Below, piece by piece: positions 7,179 through 16,202 of a stretch of 38,467 nucleotides of DNA (its first letter is position 1; each line of letters opens with the position of its first letter). Under the pieces are notes generated by a model that saw only the letters and a list, made by a program, of their open reading frames with translations, did not search any database and was not told where the DNA came from. The position numbers and the translations under genes are program-made. The DNA lies in NCBI GenBank assembly GCA_016213505.1, contig JACRAF010000063.1, forward strand, positions 1 to 38,467. The letters are read 5' to 3'. The stretch is from Devosia nanyangense. GTDB lineage: Bacteria; Pseudomonadota; Alphaproteobacteria; Rhizobiales; Devosiaceae.

Positions 7179-8119
7179 CAGTTGGACTTCCCTTCCAGAG
7201 GCTCGAGGCTCGCCTCGAGCCGGCTCCGCAGATGCTCGTGCTGCCTGGGAAGCTTCAGCGCCTCGCCCAGATGCGCCGTGTCCTCGTCCCGATTGAAGCC
7301 GGGCTCGTTGGTGGCGATCTCGAACAGCACGCCGCCCGGTGTGCGGAAATAGACCGAGAAGAAATAGTCGCGGTCGATCACCGGCGTCAGCTGGTAGCCG
7401 GTGTCGAGCAGCGCCTTGCGCACCTCGAGCTGGGTGGCCCGGTTCTCGATGGCGAAGGCGATATGGTGTACCGATCCCGCGCCGAGATCGCCGCGAGGCA
7501 CGCCCGGCAGGGTCTCGATGTCGATGTAGTCGGCGCCATTGCCCTCGGGACGGACGAGCCGGACGACGCCGTCGCGGGTCTCAGCGACCTCGTAGCCCAT
7601 GAACTTCAGCAGCTCCTCGGTCGCGCCGGCATCGCGCAGGCGCAGCGAGGCCGAATGAAAGCCGCGGATGGCATTGTCGGTCGGAACCCCGCCATGCGCC
7701 CAGGGCTGACGAACGTCGTTCCTGTCTTCGACCAGCGCCAGTCCATCGCCGTCCGGACCGGAGAAGCGCAGCCGCTTCTGCCCGAAACTCTCGTCGCGCT
7801 CGAGGTTGGCAACGCCGTCGGCCGCGAGCTTGGGCGCCCAGAAATCGAGCGCGCCCTCGGGCACGGAAAACACCGTCGTTCCGACTTCTCCGGTACCGGG
7901 CCGGCCGCGGACAATATGGGGGAATGGGAAATACGTCATCACCGAGCCGGGGGTGCCGACTTCGTCGCCATAGTAGAGGTGATAGACGCTGGGTTCGTCG
8001 AAGTTGACGGTCTGCTTGACGCGCCGGAGGCCGAGCGTCCTGGTCCAGAAGGCGTTGTTCTCGGCTGCATCCTTGGCCATCGCCGTGACGTGATGCAGTC
8101 CCTTGATTTGATCGAGCAT
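7178..8119 (-). CDS. Ring-cleaving dioxygenase, MhqO-like (two VOC domains)
   Basis: A 313-residue extradiol-type dioxygenase built from two vicinal-oxygen-chelate domains. The N-terminal module starts GLHHVTAMAKDAAENNAFW and includes the family signature VNFDEPSVYHLYYGDEVGTPG with FPFPHI. The second module carries GSVHHIAFAIE and GGVLFEIATNEPGF; the histidines and the glutamate at these places are the usual metal ligands. Family members such as MhqO and the chlorohydroquinone dioxygenase LinE cleave hydroquinones. The start at 8119 has AGGAG at good spacing. It is the first gene of a two-gene unit with the hydrolase (one-base overlap). No regulator of the MarR/MhqR kind is seen next to it, which is unusual compared with Firmicutes. 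Confidence 0.92.
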   Translation of the reverse strand: MLDQIKGLHHVTAMAKDAAENNAFWTRTLGLRRVKQTVNFDEPSVYHLYYGDEVGTPGSVMTYFPFPHIVRGRPGTGEVGTTVFSVPEGALDFWAPKLAADGVANLERDESFGQKRLRFSGPDGDGLALVEDRNDVRQPWAHGGVPTDNAIRGFHSASLRLRDAGATEELLKFMGYEVAETRDGVVRLVRPEGNGADYIDIETLPGVPRGDLGAGSVHHIAFAIENRATQLEVRKALLDTGYQLTPVIDRDYFFSVYFRTPGGVLFEIATNEPGFNRDEDTAHLGEALKLPRQHEHLRSRLEASLEPLEGKSN

Positions 8120-8235
8120 TCTCTACTCCTGTGGCGGCTGGCATACGGAGCCGCGCTTCAAGCCGAGATATGGCCGCTCCGTGAGACGCCGGAAATGTCG
8201 CCCGCCGACACAGGACTGTCGTCAATTGTCGAACG

Positions 8236-9045
8236 CTAAGCGCGGAAGGCCAGGCTTTCGATCGTCCCGGCGGTCGGCCGGTATTCGAGCCCGACGAAAC
8301 CCTGATAGCCGTGCTCTTCCAGCCAATCGACCCGCGTCCGCCAGTCGAGCGGGCCGCTGCCCGGCTCGCCCCGCCCCTGCATGTCGGCCAGATGCACGTG
8401 CACGACCCGGTCGAGCCGGCGGTCCAGCACGTGCTCGATGTGCTCGCCCATCATCGCCGAGTGATAGATGTCGTAGAGCAGCTTCACTTCCGGCCGGTCG
8501 ACCTCGTCGACGATATCGAGGCCCTCGGTGGTCGAGGTGAGATAATAGCCCGGGTGATCGACGCGATCATTGAGCGGTTCGAGCGCCAGCACGACGCCCG
8601 ATCCCTTGAGCAGCTCCGCGGCATCCTTCAGCACCTTGACCAGCGCGGCGTGCTGGCTTTCGCGCGGAACGCCGGCGCGGTCGTCGCCGGCTTGCGCGAT
8701 CAGCACCGGCGCGCCGAGTCTCAACGCCGCCATCAGCGAGGCGCGGACGCCATCCAGAAACGCCGGATGAGTTTCGGGATCGGTGATCCTGCTGATCGGC
8801 TCGCAGAGAATTCCGGCGAGCGGAAGCCCGGTCTCGTCGAGCGCGGCCTTCACCGCATCGAGATCCTTGTTCGACCAGCTCCAGAATTCGACGGCGTCGA
8901 GTCCAGCGGCCTTGGCGGCGCGGATACGCTCGGGGAAGCTCCGTGCCGGCCTCCGCGGCACCTCCGCCTCGGGCGTGCCGGGCAATGGCGGCAACGGCTC
9001 GGCATCGGCGAACAGCCACTCGATGCAGGCTGAGTAACGGGTCAA
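8236..9045 (-). CDS. Sugar-isomerase-like TIM-barrel protein (hydroxypyruvate isomerase family)
   Basis: A 269-residue xylose-isomerase-like TIM barrel. Conserved metal and catalytic positions can be seen: AVEFWSWSNKD, LALEPLND (first Glu), LLYDIYHSAMMGEHIEHV (Asp, His), VVHVHLADMQGRGEPGSG and FVGLEYRP (last Glu). This order is typical of hydroxypyruvate isomerase and related keto-sugar isomerases. No ATG fits the true N-terminus TRYSACIEWLF; the start is most likely the TTG at 9045, which overlaps the pncB stop in a TTGA arrangement and so couples the two genes. The frame remains open far upstream inside pncB, but that part is a shadow. The exact substrate is not determinable; hydroxypyruvate/tartronate semialdehyde is the family's usual pair. 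Confidence 0.87.
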   Translation of the reverse strand: MTRYSACIEWLFADAEPLPPLPGTPEAEVPRRPARSFPERIRAAKAAGLDAVEFWSWSNKDLDAVKAALDETGLPLAGILCEPISRITDPETHPAFLDGVRASLMAALRLGAPVLIAQAGDDRAGVPRESQHAALVKVLKDAAELLKGSGVVLALEPLNDRVDHPGYYLTSTTEGLDIVDEVDRPEVKLLYDIYHSAMMGEHIEHVLDRRLDRVVHVHLADMQGRGEPGSGPLDWRTRVDWLEEHGYQGFVGLEYRPTAGTIESLAFRA

Positions 9046-10346
9046 ACCACCACCTCGTGCGCGACCCGGCCCTTGTTGCCGAAGATCTTGAGGTAGCGCG
9101 CGATTTCCTTGGCGTCGCCGGTCGCCTTCTCCGGATTGTCCGACAGCTTCACCGCCGGGTGACCGTTCGCCGAGCTGACCTTGCACACCAGCGAGATCGC
9201 ATCGAGCCGGTGGTTGACGAAGGGCGAGCAGTCGACGAAGTCGTTGGTGAGGTTGGTGCCCCAGCCGAAGGCCATGCGCACCCGGCCCGCGAAGTGGTGG
9301 TAGGCCTCCTCGATCATGTCGACATCGAGCCCATCGGAGAAGATCAGCAACTTCTCGCGCGGATCGCGGCCCTTCGATTTCCACCACTGGATGATCTTCT
9401 CGCCACCCTCGATCGCCGGCGCGCTGTCGGGCCGGAAACCGGTCCAATCGGCCACCCAATCGGGCGCCTCGCGCAGAAACGCCTCGGTTCCGAACGAATC
9501 GGGCAGCACAATCAACAGGTTGCCGCCATAATTACTCTTCCAGTCCTCGAGCACCTGATACTGGGCGGCCTTGAGCGCCACTTCGTTGGGCGCGATGGCG
9601 GCCAGCACCATCGGCAGTTCGTGCGCATTAGTGCCCAGCGCCTCGAGGTCGTTGTCCATCGCCAGCAGCACGTTCGAGGTGCCGGTGAAATTGTCGCCCA
9701 GACCCTCCTTCAGCGCCTCGACGCACCAGCGTTGCCACAAAAAACTATGGCGGCGGCGGGTGCCGAAATCGGAAATGCGCAGGTTGGGCAGCTTCTTCAG
9801 CCGCTCGACCTTTTCCCACATCTTGGCCTTGGCCCGGGCATAGGTGACATCGAGGGTGAACGGACCGTAATTGCGCAGCGCGCCCCGCGAGCGCAGCTCG
9901 TTGATGATCGCGAGCGCCGGAATCTCCCACATCGTGGTCTCGATCCAGCGGCCATGGAAATGCAGTTCATACTGCCCGTCGCGCCGCTCGAGTTCATACT
10001 CGGGCAGCGAGAAGTCCGCGAGCCAGCGCAGGAACTCGGGGGCGAAGATCTGCTTGGAACCATAAAAGCTGTTGCCGGCGAGCCAGATCATCTCCTTCTT
10101 GGAGAAGCGGAGACCGCGGGCATGGTCGAGGTGCGCCCGCAGCTCGCCCTCGTCGATTTCCTCGCTCAGATGCACCGAACGCTTGCGGTTGATCAGCGAG
10201 AACGTGGCATCGACCTTGGGATAGAGGCCCCAGATCATTTGCAGCATCAGCAGCTTGTAGAAGTCCGTGTCGAGCAGCGAGCGCACGATCGGATCAAGTT
10301 TCCAGGTGTGATTGTACACGCGCCGCGCGATGTCGGTCTTGGGCAT
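9042..10346 (-). CDS. pncB: Nicotinate phosphoribosyltransferase
   Basis: A 434-residue enzyme of the NAD salvage pathway that joins nicotinate to PRPP, driven by ATP, to give nicotinate mononucleotide. The family pattern is strong throughout: SLLDTDFYKLLMLQMIW near the N-terminus, EYELERRDGQYELHFHGRWIETTMWEIPAL, FGTRRRHSFLWQRW with the histidine that becomes phosphorylated, GTSNVLLAMDNDLEALGTNAHE, and the PRPP-site region LLIFSDGLDVDMIEEAYHHF with FGWGTNLTNDF. Length is normal for the bacterial enzyme. Its stop overlaps the TTG start of the isomerase-like gene. The 270-bp region upstream is divergent to the EAL response-regulator gene and should hold its promoter. Confidence 0.96.
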   Translation of the reverse strand: MPKTDIARRVYNHTWKLDPIVRSLLDTDFYKLLMLQMIWGLYPKVDATFSLINRKRSVHLSEEIDEGELRAHLDHARGLRFSKKEMIWLAGNSFYGSKQIFAPEFLRWLADFSLPEYELERRDGQYELHFHGRWIETTMWEIPALAIINELRSRGALRNYGPFTLDVTYARAKAKMWEKVERLKKLPNLRISDFGTRRRHSFLWQRWCVEALKEGLGDNFTGTSNVLLAMDNDLEALGTNAHELPMVLAAIAPNEVALKAAQYQVLEDWKSNYGGNLLIVLPDSFGTEAFLREAPDWVADWTGFRPDSAPAIEGGEKIIQWWKSKGRDPREKLLIFSDGLDVDMIEEAYHHFAGRVRMAFGWGTNLTNDFVDCSPFVNHRLDAISLVCKVSSANGHPAVKLSDNPEKATGDAKEIARYLKIFGNKGRVAHEVVV

Positions 10347-10620
10347 CAGGCCTCACTCCACAGACGGCAAATGTCTAGGCGGATCGCCGTCGAAAATCTA
10401 GGCGGCAGGCCGGATTGCCGGCCACCGGCGTCGAGACGCACATGACGGTGCGAATGACGGCTTCGTGTTGCCGGTCGCCTTGCCAATACCGGCCCCCTGG
10501 GGCACCATCGCGACATTGCGTCGCATTTGAGCTTCTTTTCGTGCACGCGCAGTCCGGTTCGAGAACGGCTGCGAACCATGATCGCAGGCAATTGCATCAG
10601 ACCTCCTTCCAGGGGCGTTG
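10347..10620. promoter_or_regulatory. Divergent intergenic region between pncB and the EAL regulator gene
   Basis: No convincing gene is present; open frames here lack family resemblance and run into the flanking genes. Two GC hairpins are visible: GGCCGG/CCGGCC with a 4-nt loop at 10408-10423, and a GCCCC/GGGGC stem near 10494-10505. Either could act in the leader of one of the two divergent transcripts. I could not assign a convincing -35/-10 pair. No known NAD riboswitch pattern was recognised. Confidence 0.35.
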
Positions 10621-11814
10621 ATGACCAAGAATAACGTTTATGAGCGCGCCTTCGACTATCCCGACCCCAGCGCATTCGTTGTCGACGACGAACCGCAGGT
10701 TCGTGCGTTCGTTTCCAATGTCCTCGCGACGTCCGGCTTCAAGCCATCGCAGTTTTCGAGCAGCAGCGAGGTTGAGGCGGCGCTCGCCGACGCCATGCCC
10801 CAGATTGTCATCCTTGATCTGTCGCTGGGCGATTCCGACGCCGTCGAAGTGATCCGCATTCTCGCCATGCAGCGGTTCCAGGGCGATGTCCTGCTGATCA
10901 GCGGCCATGACGCCACCACGATGGACGCGGTGCACAAGATCGGCGAGCGGCGCGGGATCAACATGATCGAACCGTTGCACAAGCCTTTTCGCATCGAGCA
11001 GTTGCGCGAGCGGCTCGACGCGGTGCGGCGCGACGTCCCAGCCCGCTTCGATGCAAGTCTCGACGCGGCACTCAGCAACAACTGGCTCGAGCTGTGGTAT
11101 CAGCCCAAAATCGATCTCAAATCGATGCTTGTCTGTGGCGCCGAGGCGCTGATCCGCCTGCGCCATCCGACCCACGGCATTGTCCCGCCGTCGCGCTTCC
11201 TGCCAAGCCCTGGCGACGCGCTCTACCGCCCGCTGACGAACTTCATCGTCGAGCGATCTCTGCTCGACTGGCAGATCTTCGCCGGCCACAGGATGACCGA
11301 CCGGCTGGCGATCAACGTGCCGGCCTCTGTGCTGCAGCGGCCCGATTTCGTCTCCAACCTCCGCCGCCACCTTCCTGGCGATCCACGGTTCCCGGGGCTC
11401 ATCGTCGAGATCACCGAGGACGAGGCCATCAGCGACCCCGAGCTGGCGCGGGAAATCGCTGTCCAGCTGAAGCTCTACAATGTGCATGTCTCGATCGATG
11501 ATTTCGGCTCGGGCTACTCCTCGCTCGCGCGCTTGGAGGAGCTGCCGTTTGCCGAGATCAAGCTCGACCGCAGCTTCGTGACCGGATGCGCCCATGACGC
11601 CGCCAAGCGAGCGATGTGCGAGGCCGTGGTCGACCTCGCCCGCCGGTTCAACATCACCTCGGTTGCCGAGGGTGTGGAGACCACGGAAGACCTGCAGGTT
11701 CTGATCGAGATCGGCTACGACATCGCACAGGGCTTCTTGTTTGCGCGCCCGATGATGAGCGACGACTTCATCGACCTGGTGACATCGCGCGCCGTGAACC
11801 GGCTGCCGCAATGA
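10621..11814 (+). CDS. Response regulator with EAL c-di-GMP phosphodiesterase output
   Basis: A 397-residue cytosolic protein. Residues about 17-135 form a receiver domain: acidic pocket Asp22/Asp23, phospho-acceptor Asp66 in ILDLSLGD, LLISGHD and the switch lysine in LHKPF. Residues about 150-395 form an EAL domain with Glu175 in GAEALIRLRHP, the asparagine in AINVPAS, EITEDE, the metal pair in SIDDFGSGYSS, the lysine in IKLDRSF, VAEGVET and the glutamine in AQGFLFARP. All residues needed for c-di-GMP hydrolysis appear intact. The ATG at 10621 follows AGGGG; a TTG directly before it is a less likely start. Its stop overlaps the ATG of the hybrid kinase, which is the obvious phosphodonor partner. 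Phosphorylation is expected to tune the phosphodiesterase. Confidence 0.94.
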   Translation: MTKNNVYERAFDYPDPSAFVVDDEPQVRAFVSNVLATSGFKPSQFSSSSEVEAALADAMPQIVILDLSLGDSDAVEVIRILAMQRFQGDVLLISGHDATTMDAVHKIGERRGINMIEPLHKPFRIEQLRERLDAVRRDVPARFDASLDAALSNNWLELWYQPKIDLKSMLVCGAEALIRLRHPTHGIVPPSRFLPSPGDALYRPLTNFIVERSLLDWQIFAGHRMTDRLAINVPASVLQRPDFVSNLRRHLPGDPRFPGLIVEITEDEAISDPELAREIAVQLKLYNVHVSIDDFGSGYSSLARLEELPFAEIKLDRSFVTGCAHDAAKRAMCEAVVDLARRFNITSVAEGVETTEDLQVLIEIGYDIAQGFLFARPMMSDDFIDLVTSRAVNRLPQ

Positions 11815-14279
11815 ACGACATGGCGGCACAGACCGTCCCGGCCGGCGAGACGCCCGATTTTCGTACCTTGTTCGAGGCGACGCCGAACCTCTACCTGATC
11901 CTCGATCCCAACCTGCGCATCGTCGCGGTGAACGACGCCTATTGTCGGGCGACGATGACAGTGCGGGACGAGATCGTCGGCCGCGGCCTGTTCGAAGTCT
12001 TTCCCGACAATCCCGAGGACGTCGGCGCCACGGGCGTGAGCAATCTGAGGGCGTCGTTGCAGCGGGTGCTGTCGTCGCACCGCGCCGACACGATGCCGAC
12101 GCAGAAATACGACATCCCACGTCCGGCATCGGATGGTGGCGGCTTCGAGGAGCGCTACTGGAGCCCGATGAACTCGCCCATCCCGGGTACCGACGGCGAG
12201 GTACGCTGGATCGTCCATCGCGTCGAGGACATCACCGAATTCGTACGGCTCGAGGCCGAAGGCAAAATCTCGCAGAATGTCATCGCCCAATTGCGCGAGG
12301 CCAATGATGCTCTCGCCCAGCGCAACGCCGAGAACGCGGCATTGCAGCGCGACCTCGTCGCGCGGACCGAAGAACTGCAACGCACCAGCACCTTCTTCGA
12401 CGTCGTCATCGAGAACATGCCCGCTATGGTCGCCGTCAAGGACGCGACCGATCTGCGATTCGTGCTGCTCAATCGTGCCGGCGAGGACGTGACCGGCATC
12501 CCGCGCAGCGAATCGATAGGTAAAAGCGACTTCGACATGTTTCCGCGCGAGCAGGCCGAGGCCTTCGTCGCGCGTGACCGGGAAGTCCTTGCCTCCGGCC
12601 ATCTGCAGATCATCGCCGAGGAGCCGATTGCCACGCGTCACAACGGCGTGCGCTACCTTACGACACGCAAAATGCCGGTATTGGACGAGCGTGGGCAGCC
12701 GAAATACCTCCTCGCCATGTCGTACGATATCACCGAACGCAAACGCGCTGCAGAAGCGCTCCGCGCCAGTGAGGCGATGTTCGGCAGCCTCATGGCCGCC
12801 AGTCCCGACGCGATCATTGCGGTCGATGACAAAGGCACGATCGTTCTCGCCAATGAGCGCGTCCGCGATGTCTACGGCCACGACCCCGCCGAGCTGATCG
12901 GCAAGAATGCATCCATCCTGAGCCGGGTCGAAGTGCGCGAAGAAAACTACGGCCGGATTCGCAGGGCGATGGCGGGAGCAGCGACGCGTATCGCCGACGT
13001 GCAGTCTCTAGAGGGTCTGCGCAGCGACGGAACGACCTTCCCGATGGAGGCGAGCTTCAGCGAGCACTCGACCGACCAGGGCCGTGTCGTGATGATGGCA
13101 ATCCGCGACGTCACCGCGCGCGAGGCGGTCGAGGGCCAGCTTCGTCAGGCCCTCAAGATGGAGGCCATCGGCAACCTGACAGGCGGCCTGGCGCACGACT
13201 TCAACAACCTGCTCAGCATCGTGATCGGCAATATCGACCTGCTGCGCGAGGAGTTGGACAAGGGGAGCGGCGCTGACGAGATGGCCGGGGAGGCGCTGGC
13301 CGCGGCGCTTCGCGGTGCCGAACTCACCCGGCGTCTGCTGGCATTCGCCCGGCGGCAGCCGCTGCAGCCAAAGCTGCTGGACGTCAACGACCTGGTGCTC
13401 GGTATCTCCAAGATGCTCGAACGCACACTCGGCGCCAACTTCCAGATCATGCAACGGTTTGACCGAGGAACCTGGCCTGTCGTCGCGGACCCGGTGCAGC
13501 TCGAAGCATGCTTGGTTAACCTCGCCGCCAATGCGCGGGACGCCATGACCGGCAAGGGCAGCGGCGAGCTCGTGATTGCCACCGGCAACCGATATCTCGA
13601 TGAAGACTATGTGAGCCTCCATCACGGCATCGCCGCCGGGGACTATGCGCTGATCGAGGTGAGCGACACCGGCTCGGGCGTGCCCAAAGAAATCCTCGAC
13701 AAGATCTTCGAGCCGTTCTTCACCACCAAGCAGGAGGGACGCGGCACCGGCCTCGGCCTCAGCATGGTGTTCGGCTTCATGAAGCAGTCCGGAGGGCACA
13801 TCAACGTCTACAGCGAAGAAGGCGTTGGAACGACGTTCCGCCTGTACCTGCCGCGCGCCGCGGGCGCCGCAGACAAGTTGGAGGCCAGCGCCAACGGACC
13901 TACCGTCGACGGCGGTCCCGAGACCATTCTCGCGGTCGAGGACAATCCAGGCCTCAGGAGCCTTGTCGTCAAACAGCTCAGCCAGCTCGGCTATCGCTGC
14001 CTCGAGGCCGAAGACGGACCGGCCGCGCTGCGGGTCCTTGAGACAGAAGCCGTTGACCTGCTGTTTTCCGATGTCGTCATGCCGGGCGGGATAAGCGGCT
14101 ACGAACTAGGCCGGATCGCCCGCACCCGCTGGCCCGCGCTCAAGGTGCTGCTGACCTCCGGCTTCCCGGAGGAAAAGCTCAACGGCAATGGCGGCCCGCC
14201 ATGGAACATGCAGCTGCTGATCAAGCCCTACCGCAAGGAAGACCTGGCCCGGCTGTTGCGCGAGGTTCTTGCGGAATAG
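11811..14279 (+). CDS. PAS-PAS-PAS hybrid sensor histidine kinase with receiver
   Basis: An 822-residue protein without transmembrane segments, so a cytosolic sensor. Three PAS domains are seen: about 14-140 (LFEATPNLYLILDPNLRIVAVND), about 195-315 after a coiled stretch (FFDVVIENMPAMVAVKDA, ending MSYDITERK), and about 325-445 (LMAASPDAIIAVDDKGTIV, ending IRDVTARE). The kinase core follows: phospho-acceptor His462 in GGLAHDFNNLL, N box around Asn574 (NLAANARDAM), DTGSGVP, FEPFFTTKQ and GTGLGLSMV. The C-terminal receiver has AVEDNP, phospho-acceptor Asp754 in LLFSDVVMPGG, LLTSGF and LIKPYRK. The start ATG overlaps the EAL gene's TGA (ATGA). The ligands of the PAS domains are unknown; no heme or flavin motif was recognised. 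Confidence 0.94.
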   Translation: MNDMAAQTVPAGETPDFRTLFEATPNLYLILDPNLRIVAVNDAYCRATMTVRDEIVGRGLFEVFPDNPEDVGATGVSNLRASLQRVLSSHRADTMPTQKYDIPRPASDGGGFEERYWSPMNSPIPGTDGEVRWIVHRVEDITEFVRLEAEGKISQNVIAQLREANDALAQRNAENAALQRDLVARTEELQRTSTFFDVVIENMPAMVAVKDATDLRFVLLNRAGEDVTGIPRSESIGKSDFDMFPREQAEAFVARDREVLASGHLQIIAEEPIATRHNGVRYLTTRKMPVLDERGQPKYLLAMSYDITERKRAAEALRASEAMFGSLMAASPDAIIAVDDKGTIVLANERVRDVYGHDPAELIGKNASILSRVEVREENYGRIRRAMAGAATRIADVQSLEGLRSDGTTFPMEASFSEHSTDQGRVVMMAIRDVTAREAVEGQLRQALKMEAIGNLTGGLAHDFNNLLSIVIGNIDLLREELDKGSGADEMAGEALAAALRGAELTRRLLAFARRQPLQPKLLDVNDLVLGISKMLERTLGANFQIMQRFDRGTWPVVADPVQLEACLVNLAANARDAMTGKGSGELVIATGNRYLDEDYVSLHHGIAAGDYALIEVSDTGSGVPKEILDKIFEPFFTTKQEGRGTGLGLSMVFGFMKQSGGHINVYSEEGVGTTFRLYLPRAAGAADKLEASANGPTVDGGPETILAVEDNPGLRSLVVKQLSQLGYRCLEAEDGPAALRVLETEAVDLLFSDVVMPGGISGYELGRIARTRWPALKVLLTSGFPEEKLNGNGGPPWNMQLLIKPYRKEDLARLLREVLAE

Positions 14280-14409
14280 CCGGCGTTGGCGATCGGCGGC
14301 AGCGCTCCCGTGGTCGAAATGTCGAATTGGCGGCGGCGGTACCAAACGGGACCGAATTGGTGCAGTATGGCGCAGCTGCGGCAAGAGTTTTCCAACGGAA
14401 GAACCGGCG

Positions 14410-15426
14410 ATGACCACGACCAAGAAAGTGCGCTGGGGGATCGTCTCCACCGCCGACATCGGGATGAAGAAAGTTATCCCTGGCATCCTCAAGTCGGAGC
14501 ACTCCGAGGTGGTGGCGCTGGCCTCCCGTGACCTCCGGCGCGCCGAGGCTGCGCTCGAATCGCTCGGCCTGCCCAACGCGCGCGCCCATGCCAGCTACGA
14601 GGCGCTGTTTGCCGACCCCAATGTCGATGCGGTCTACAATCCCCTGCCCAACCACCTGCATGTGCCGATGACGCTGGCAGCGGCGAAGGCCGGCAAGCAC
14701 GTGCTCTGCGAGAAACCGATCGCGATGAGCACATCCGACGCGGAAACCCTGCGCCAGGCGCCGCACGGCATCCTGATCAGCGAAGCCTTCATGGTGCGCC
14801 ACCACCCGCAATGGCACCGGGCTCGCGAGATCGTCCGCTCGGGCGAACTGGGCCGGGTGCATCTCGTCCGTGGCGCTTTCCTCTATTTCAACGACGACCC
14901 GCAGAATGTCCGCAACCTCGCCGACATCGGCGGAGGCGGCATATACGACATCGGCTGCTATTGCGTCATTGCCGGGCGCTATCTCTTCGAGGCCGAGCCC
15001 AGACGCGTCGTCGCGCTGTTTGATCGCGATCCCGGTTTCAAAACCGACCGGTTGGCGAGCGTGATCGCCGATTTCGGCGACGGCCGGCAGTTGAGCTTCG
15101 TTTGCGGAACGCAAACCTCCGGCCGGCAGACCGTCGAAGTGCTCGGCACCGAGGCGAACCTCGAGATCGTCATCCCCTTCAACGCGCCGCCCGACGAAGC
15201 GACCGCCCTGCTCGTCGGCAACGGCGGCCCTGCCGACCGCAGCCTCTACCGGCGCGAGATCATGCCCGCCGTCGACCAATACACAGAACAGGCCGAGGCC
15301 TTTGCCCTGGCGGTGTTGGGCGAGCGGTCGCTACCCTTCGGGGTCGAGGATGCCATCAACCAGATGAAGGTGCTCGATGCCATCTTCCGCAGCGACAAAT
15401 CCGGCGGCTGGGAGACCGTCCAATGA
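14410..15426 (+). CDS. Gfo/Idh/MocA family NAD(P)-dependent oxidoreductase
   Basis: A 338-residue sugar or polyol dehydrogenase-type enzyme. The N-terminal Rossmann domain begins RWGIVSTADIGMKKVIPGI, with VDAVYNPLPNHLHVPMTLAAAKAGKHVLCEKPIA holding the family's E-K-P motif. The C-terminal substrate domain carries EAFMVRHHPQWHRAREIV and GGGGIYDIGCYCV, the region with the catalytic Asp/Gly-x-Asp-x-Gly-x-Tyr-type loop. There is no signal peptide. The ATG at 14410 is preceded by GGAAG. The gene overlaps the following SDR gene by four bases (ATGA) and is the first gene of that pair. Context with an SMP-30 lactonase and a ROK regulator suggests oxidation of an aldose or its derivative; the substrate is not known. 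Confidence 0.92.
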   Translation: MTTTKKVRWGIVSTADIGMKKVIPGILKSEHSEVVALASRDLRRAEAALESLGLPNARAHASYEALFADPNVDAVYNPLPNHLHVPMTLAAAKAGKHVLCEKPIAMSTSDAETLRQAPHGILISEAFMVRHHPQWHRAREIVRSGELGRVHLVRGAFLYFNDDPQNVRNLADIGGGGIYDIGCYCVIAGRYLFEAEPRRVVALFDRDPGFKTDRLASVIADFGDGRQLSFVCGTQTSGRQTVEVLGTEANLEIVIPFNAPPDEATALLVGNGGPADRSLYRREIMPAVDQYTEQAEAFALAVLGERSLPFGVEDAINQMKVLDAIFRSDKSGGWETVQ

Positions 15427-16190
15427 GCGGCGCGTTCGATCTGACTGGCCGCACGGCACTGGTAAGCGGCGCGGCGCGCGGACTTGGTCGGGCCATTGCG
15501 CTCGCCCTCGCCGAGGCGGGCGCGGATGTAGCTCTTGGATTGCGCGACAAAGGCTCGGATGGCGGCCTCATCAAGGAAATCGAAGCCAGGGGGCGGCGCG
15601 CCCTGCCGCTGCAAATGGACGTGCTCGACCTGAAACAGGGCTACGCCGCGATCGACGAGGCGATCTCGGCTTTCGGCAAGCTCGACATTCTCGTCAACAA
15701 TGCCGGAGGTGGCGTCGATGAGCGGCCGGTCGAGGCCTACACCGAGTCCGACTACGACTTCGTCCTCGATCTCAATGCGAAGTCGACCTTCTTCCTCAGC
15801 CAGCACGCCGGCAGGCACATGATCGCCAAAAAGAGCGGCGCCATCGTCAACATGGGCTCGCAGGCCGGCGCCATCGCGTTGCCGGGCGAAGCAGTCTATT
15901 GCCTGAGTAAGGCCGCCGTGTCGCACATGACCAAGTGCTTCGCCGTCGAATGGGGCAAGCACAATATCCGGGTCAACTGCGTCGCACCAACCTTCATTCG
16001 GACCGACGGCACGGCCGATATGCTCGGCGACCCCGTCTTCCGCGCCGACGTGATCGAGCGCATCGCCGCGTTGCATCGCATCGGCGAGCCGCGCGAGGTC
16101 GCTGATGCAGTAGTATTCCTCGCCTCCGACGCCGCGTCCTTGATCACCGGCCAGACACTGCTGATCGACGGGGGCTGGACCGCCCGCTGA
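15423..16190 (+). CDS. Short-chain dehydrogenase/reductase (classical SDR)
   Basis: A 255-residue classical SDR. Features are the nucleotide-binding TALVSGAARGLGRAIAL, ILVNNAGGG, the catalytic serine region NMGSQAG, Tyr159 and Lys163 in YCLSKAAV, and the C-terminal TGQTLLIDGGWTAR typical of glucose/gluconate-type SDRs. The sequence before NNAG (LQMDVLDLKQ) fits an NAD(P) enzyme. It starts within the last codon of the Gfo/Idh/MocA gene (ATGA overlap), so the two are translationally coupled and probably act on linked steps of one sugar pathway. It converges on the SMP-30 gene with only 12 bp between stop codons and no visible terminator. Confidence 0.94.
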   Translation: MSGAFDLTGRTALVSGAARGLGRAIALALAEAGADVALGLRDKGSDGGLIKEIEARGRRALPLQMDVLDLKQGYAAIDEAISAFGKLDILVNNAGGGVDERPVEAYTESDYDFVLDLNAKSTFFLSQHAGRHMIAKKSGAIVNMGSQAGAIALPGEAVYCLSKAAVSHMTKCFAVEWGKHNIRVNCVAPTFIRTDGTADMLGDPVFRADVIERIAALHRIGEPREVADAVVFLASDAASLITGQTLLIDGGWTAR

Positions 16191-16202
16191 CGCAGCACGG
16201 AC

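Noticed and set aside
8943..10445. Plus-strand ORF of 500 codons
   Set aside because: It is antisense to pncB and the isomerase-like gene and has no recognisable domain.
10408..10505. Possible NAD-sensing riboswitch upstream of pncB
   Set aside because: Two plain GC hairpins are present, but no known riboswitch core was recognised.
10346..10675. Minus-strand ORF upstream of pncB
   Set aside because: It overlaps the start of the EAL regulator, has arginine-rich random composition and no ribosome-binding site.
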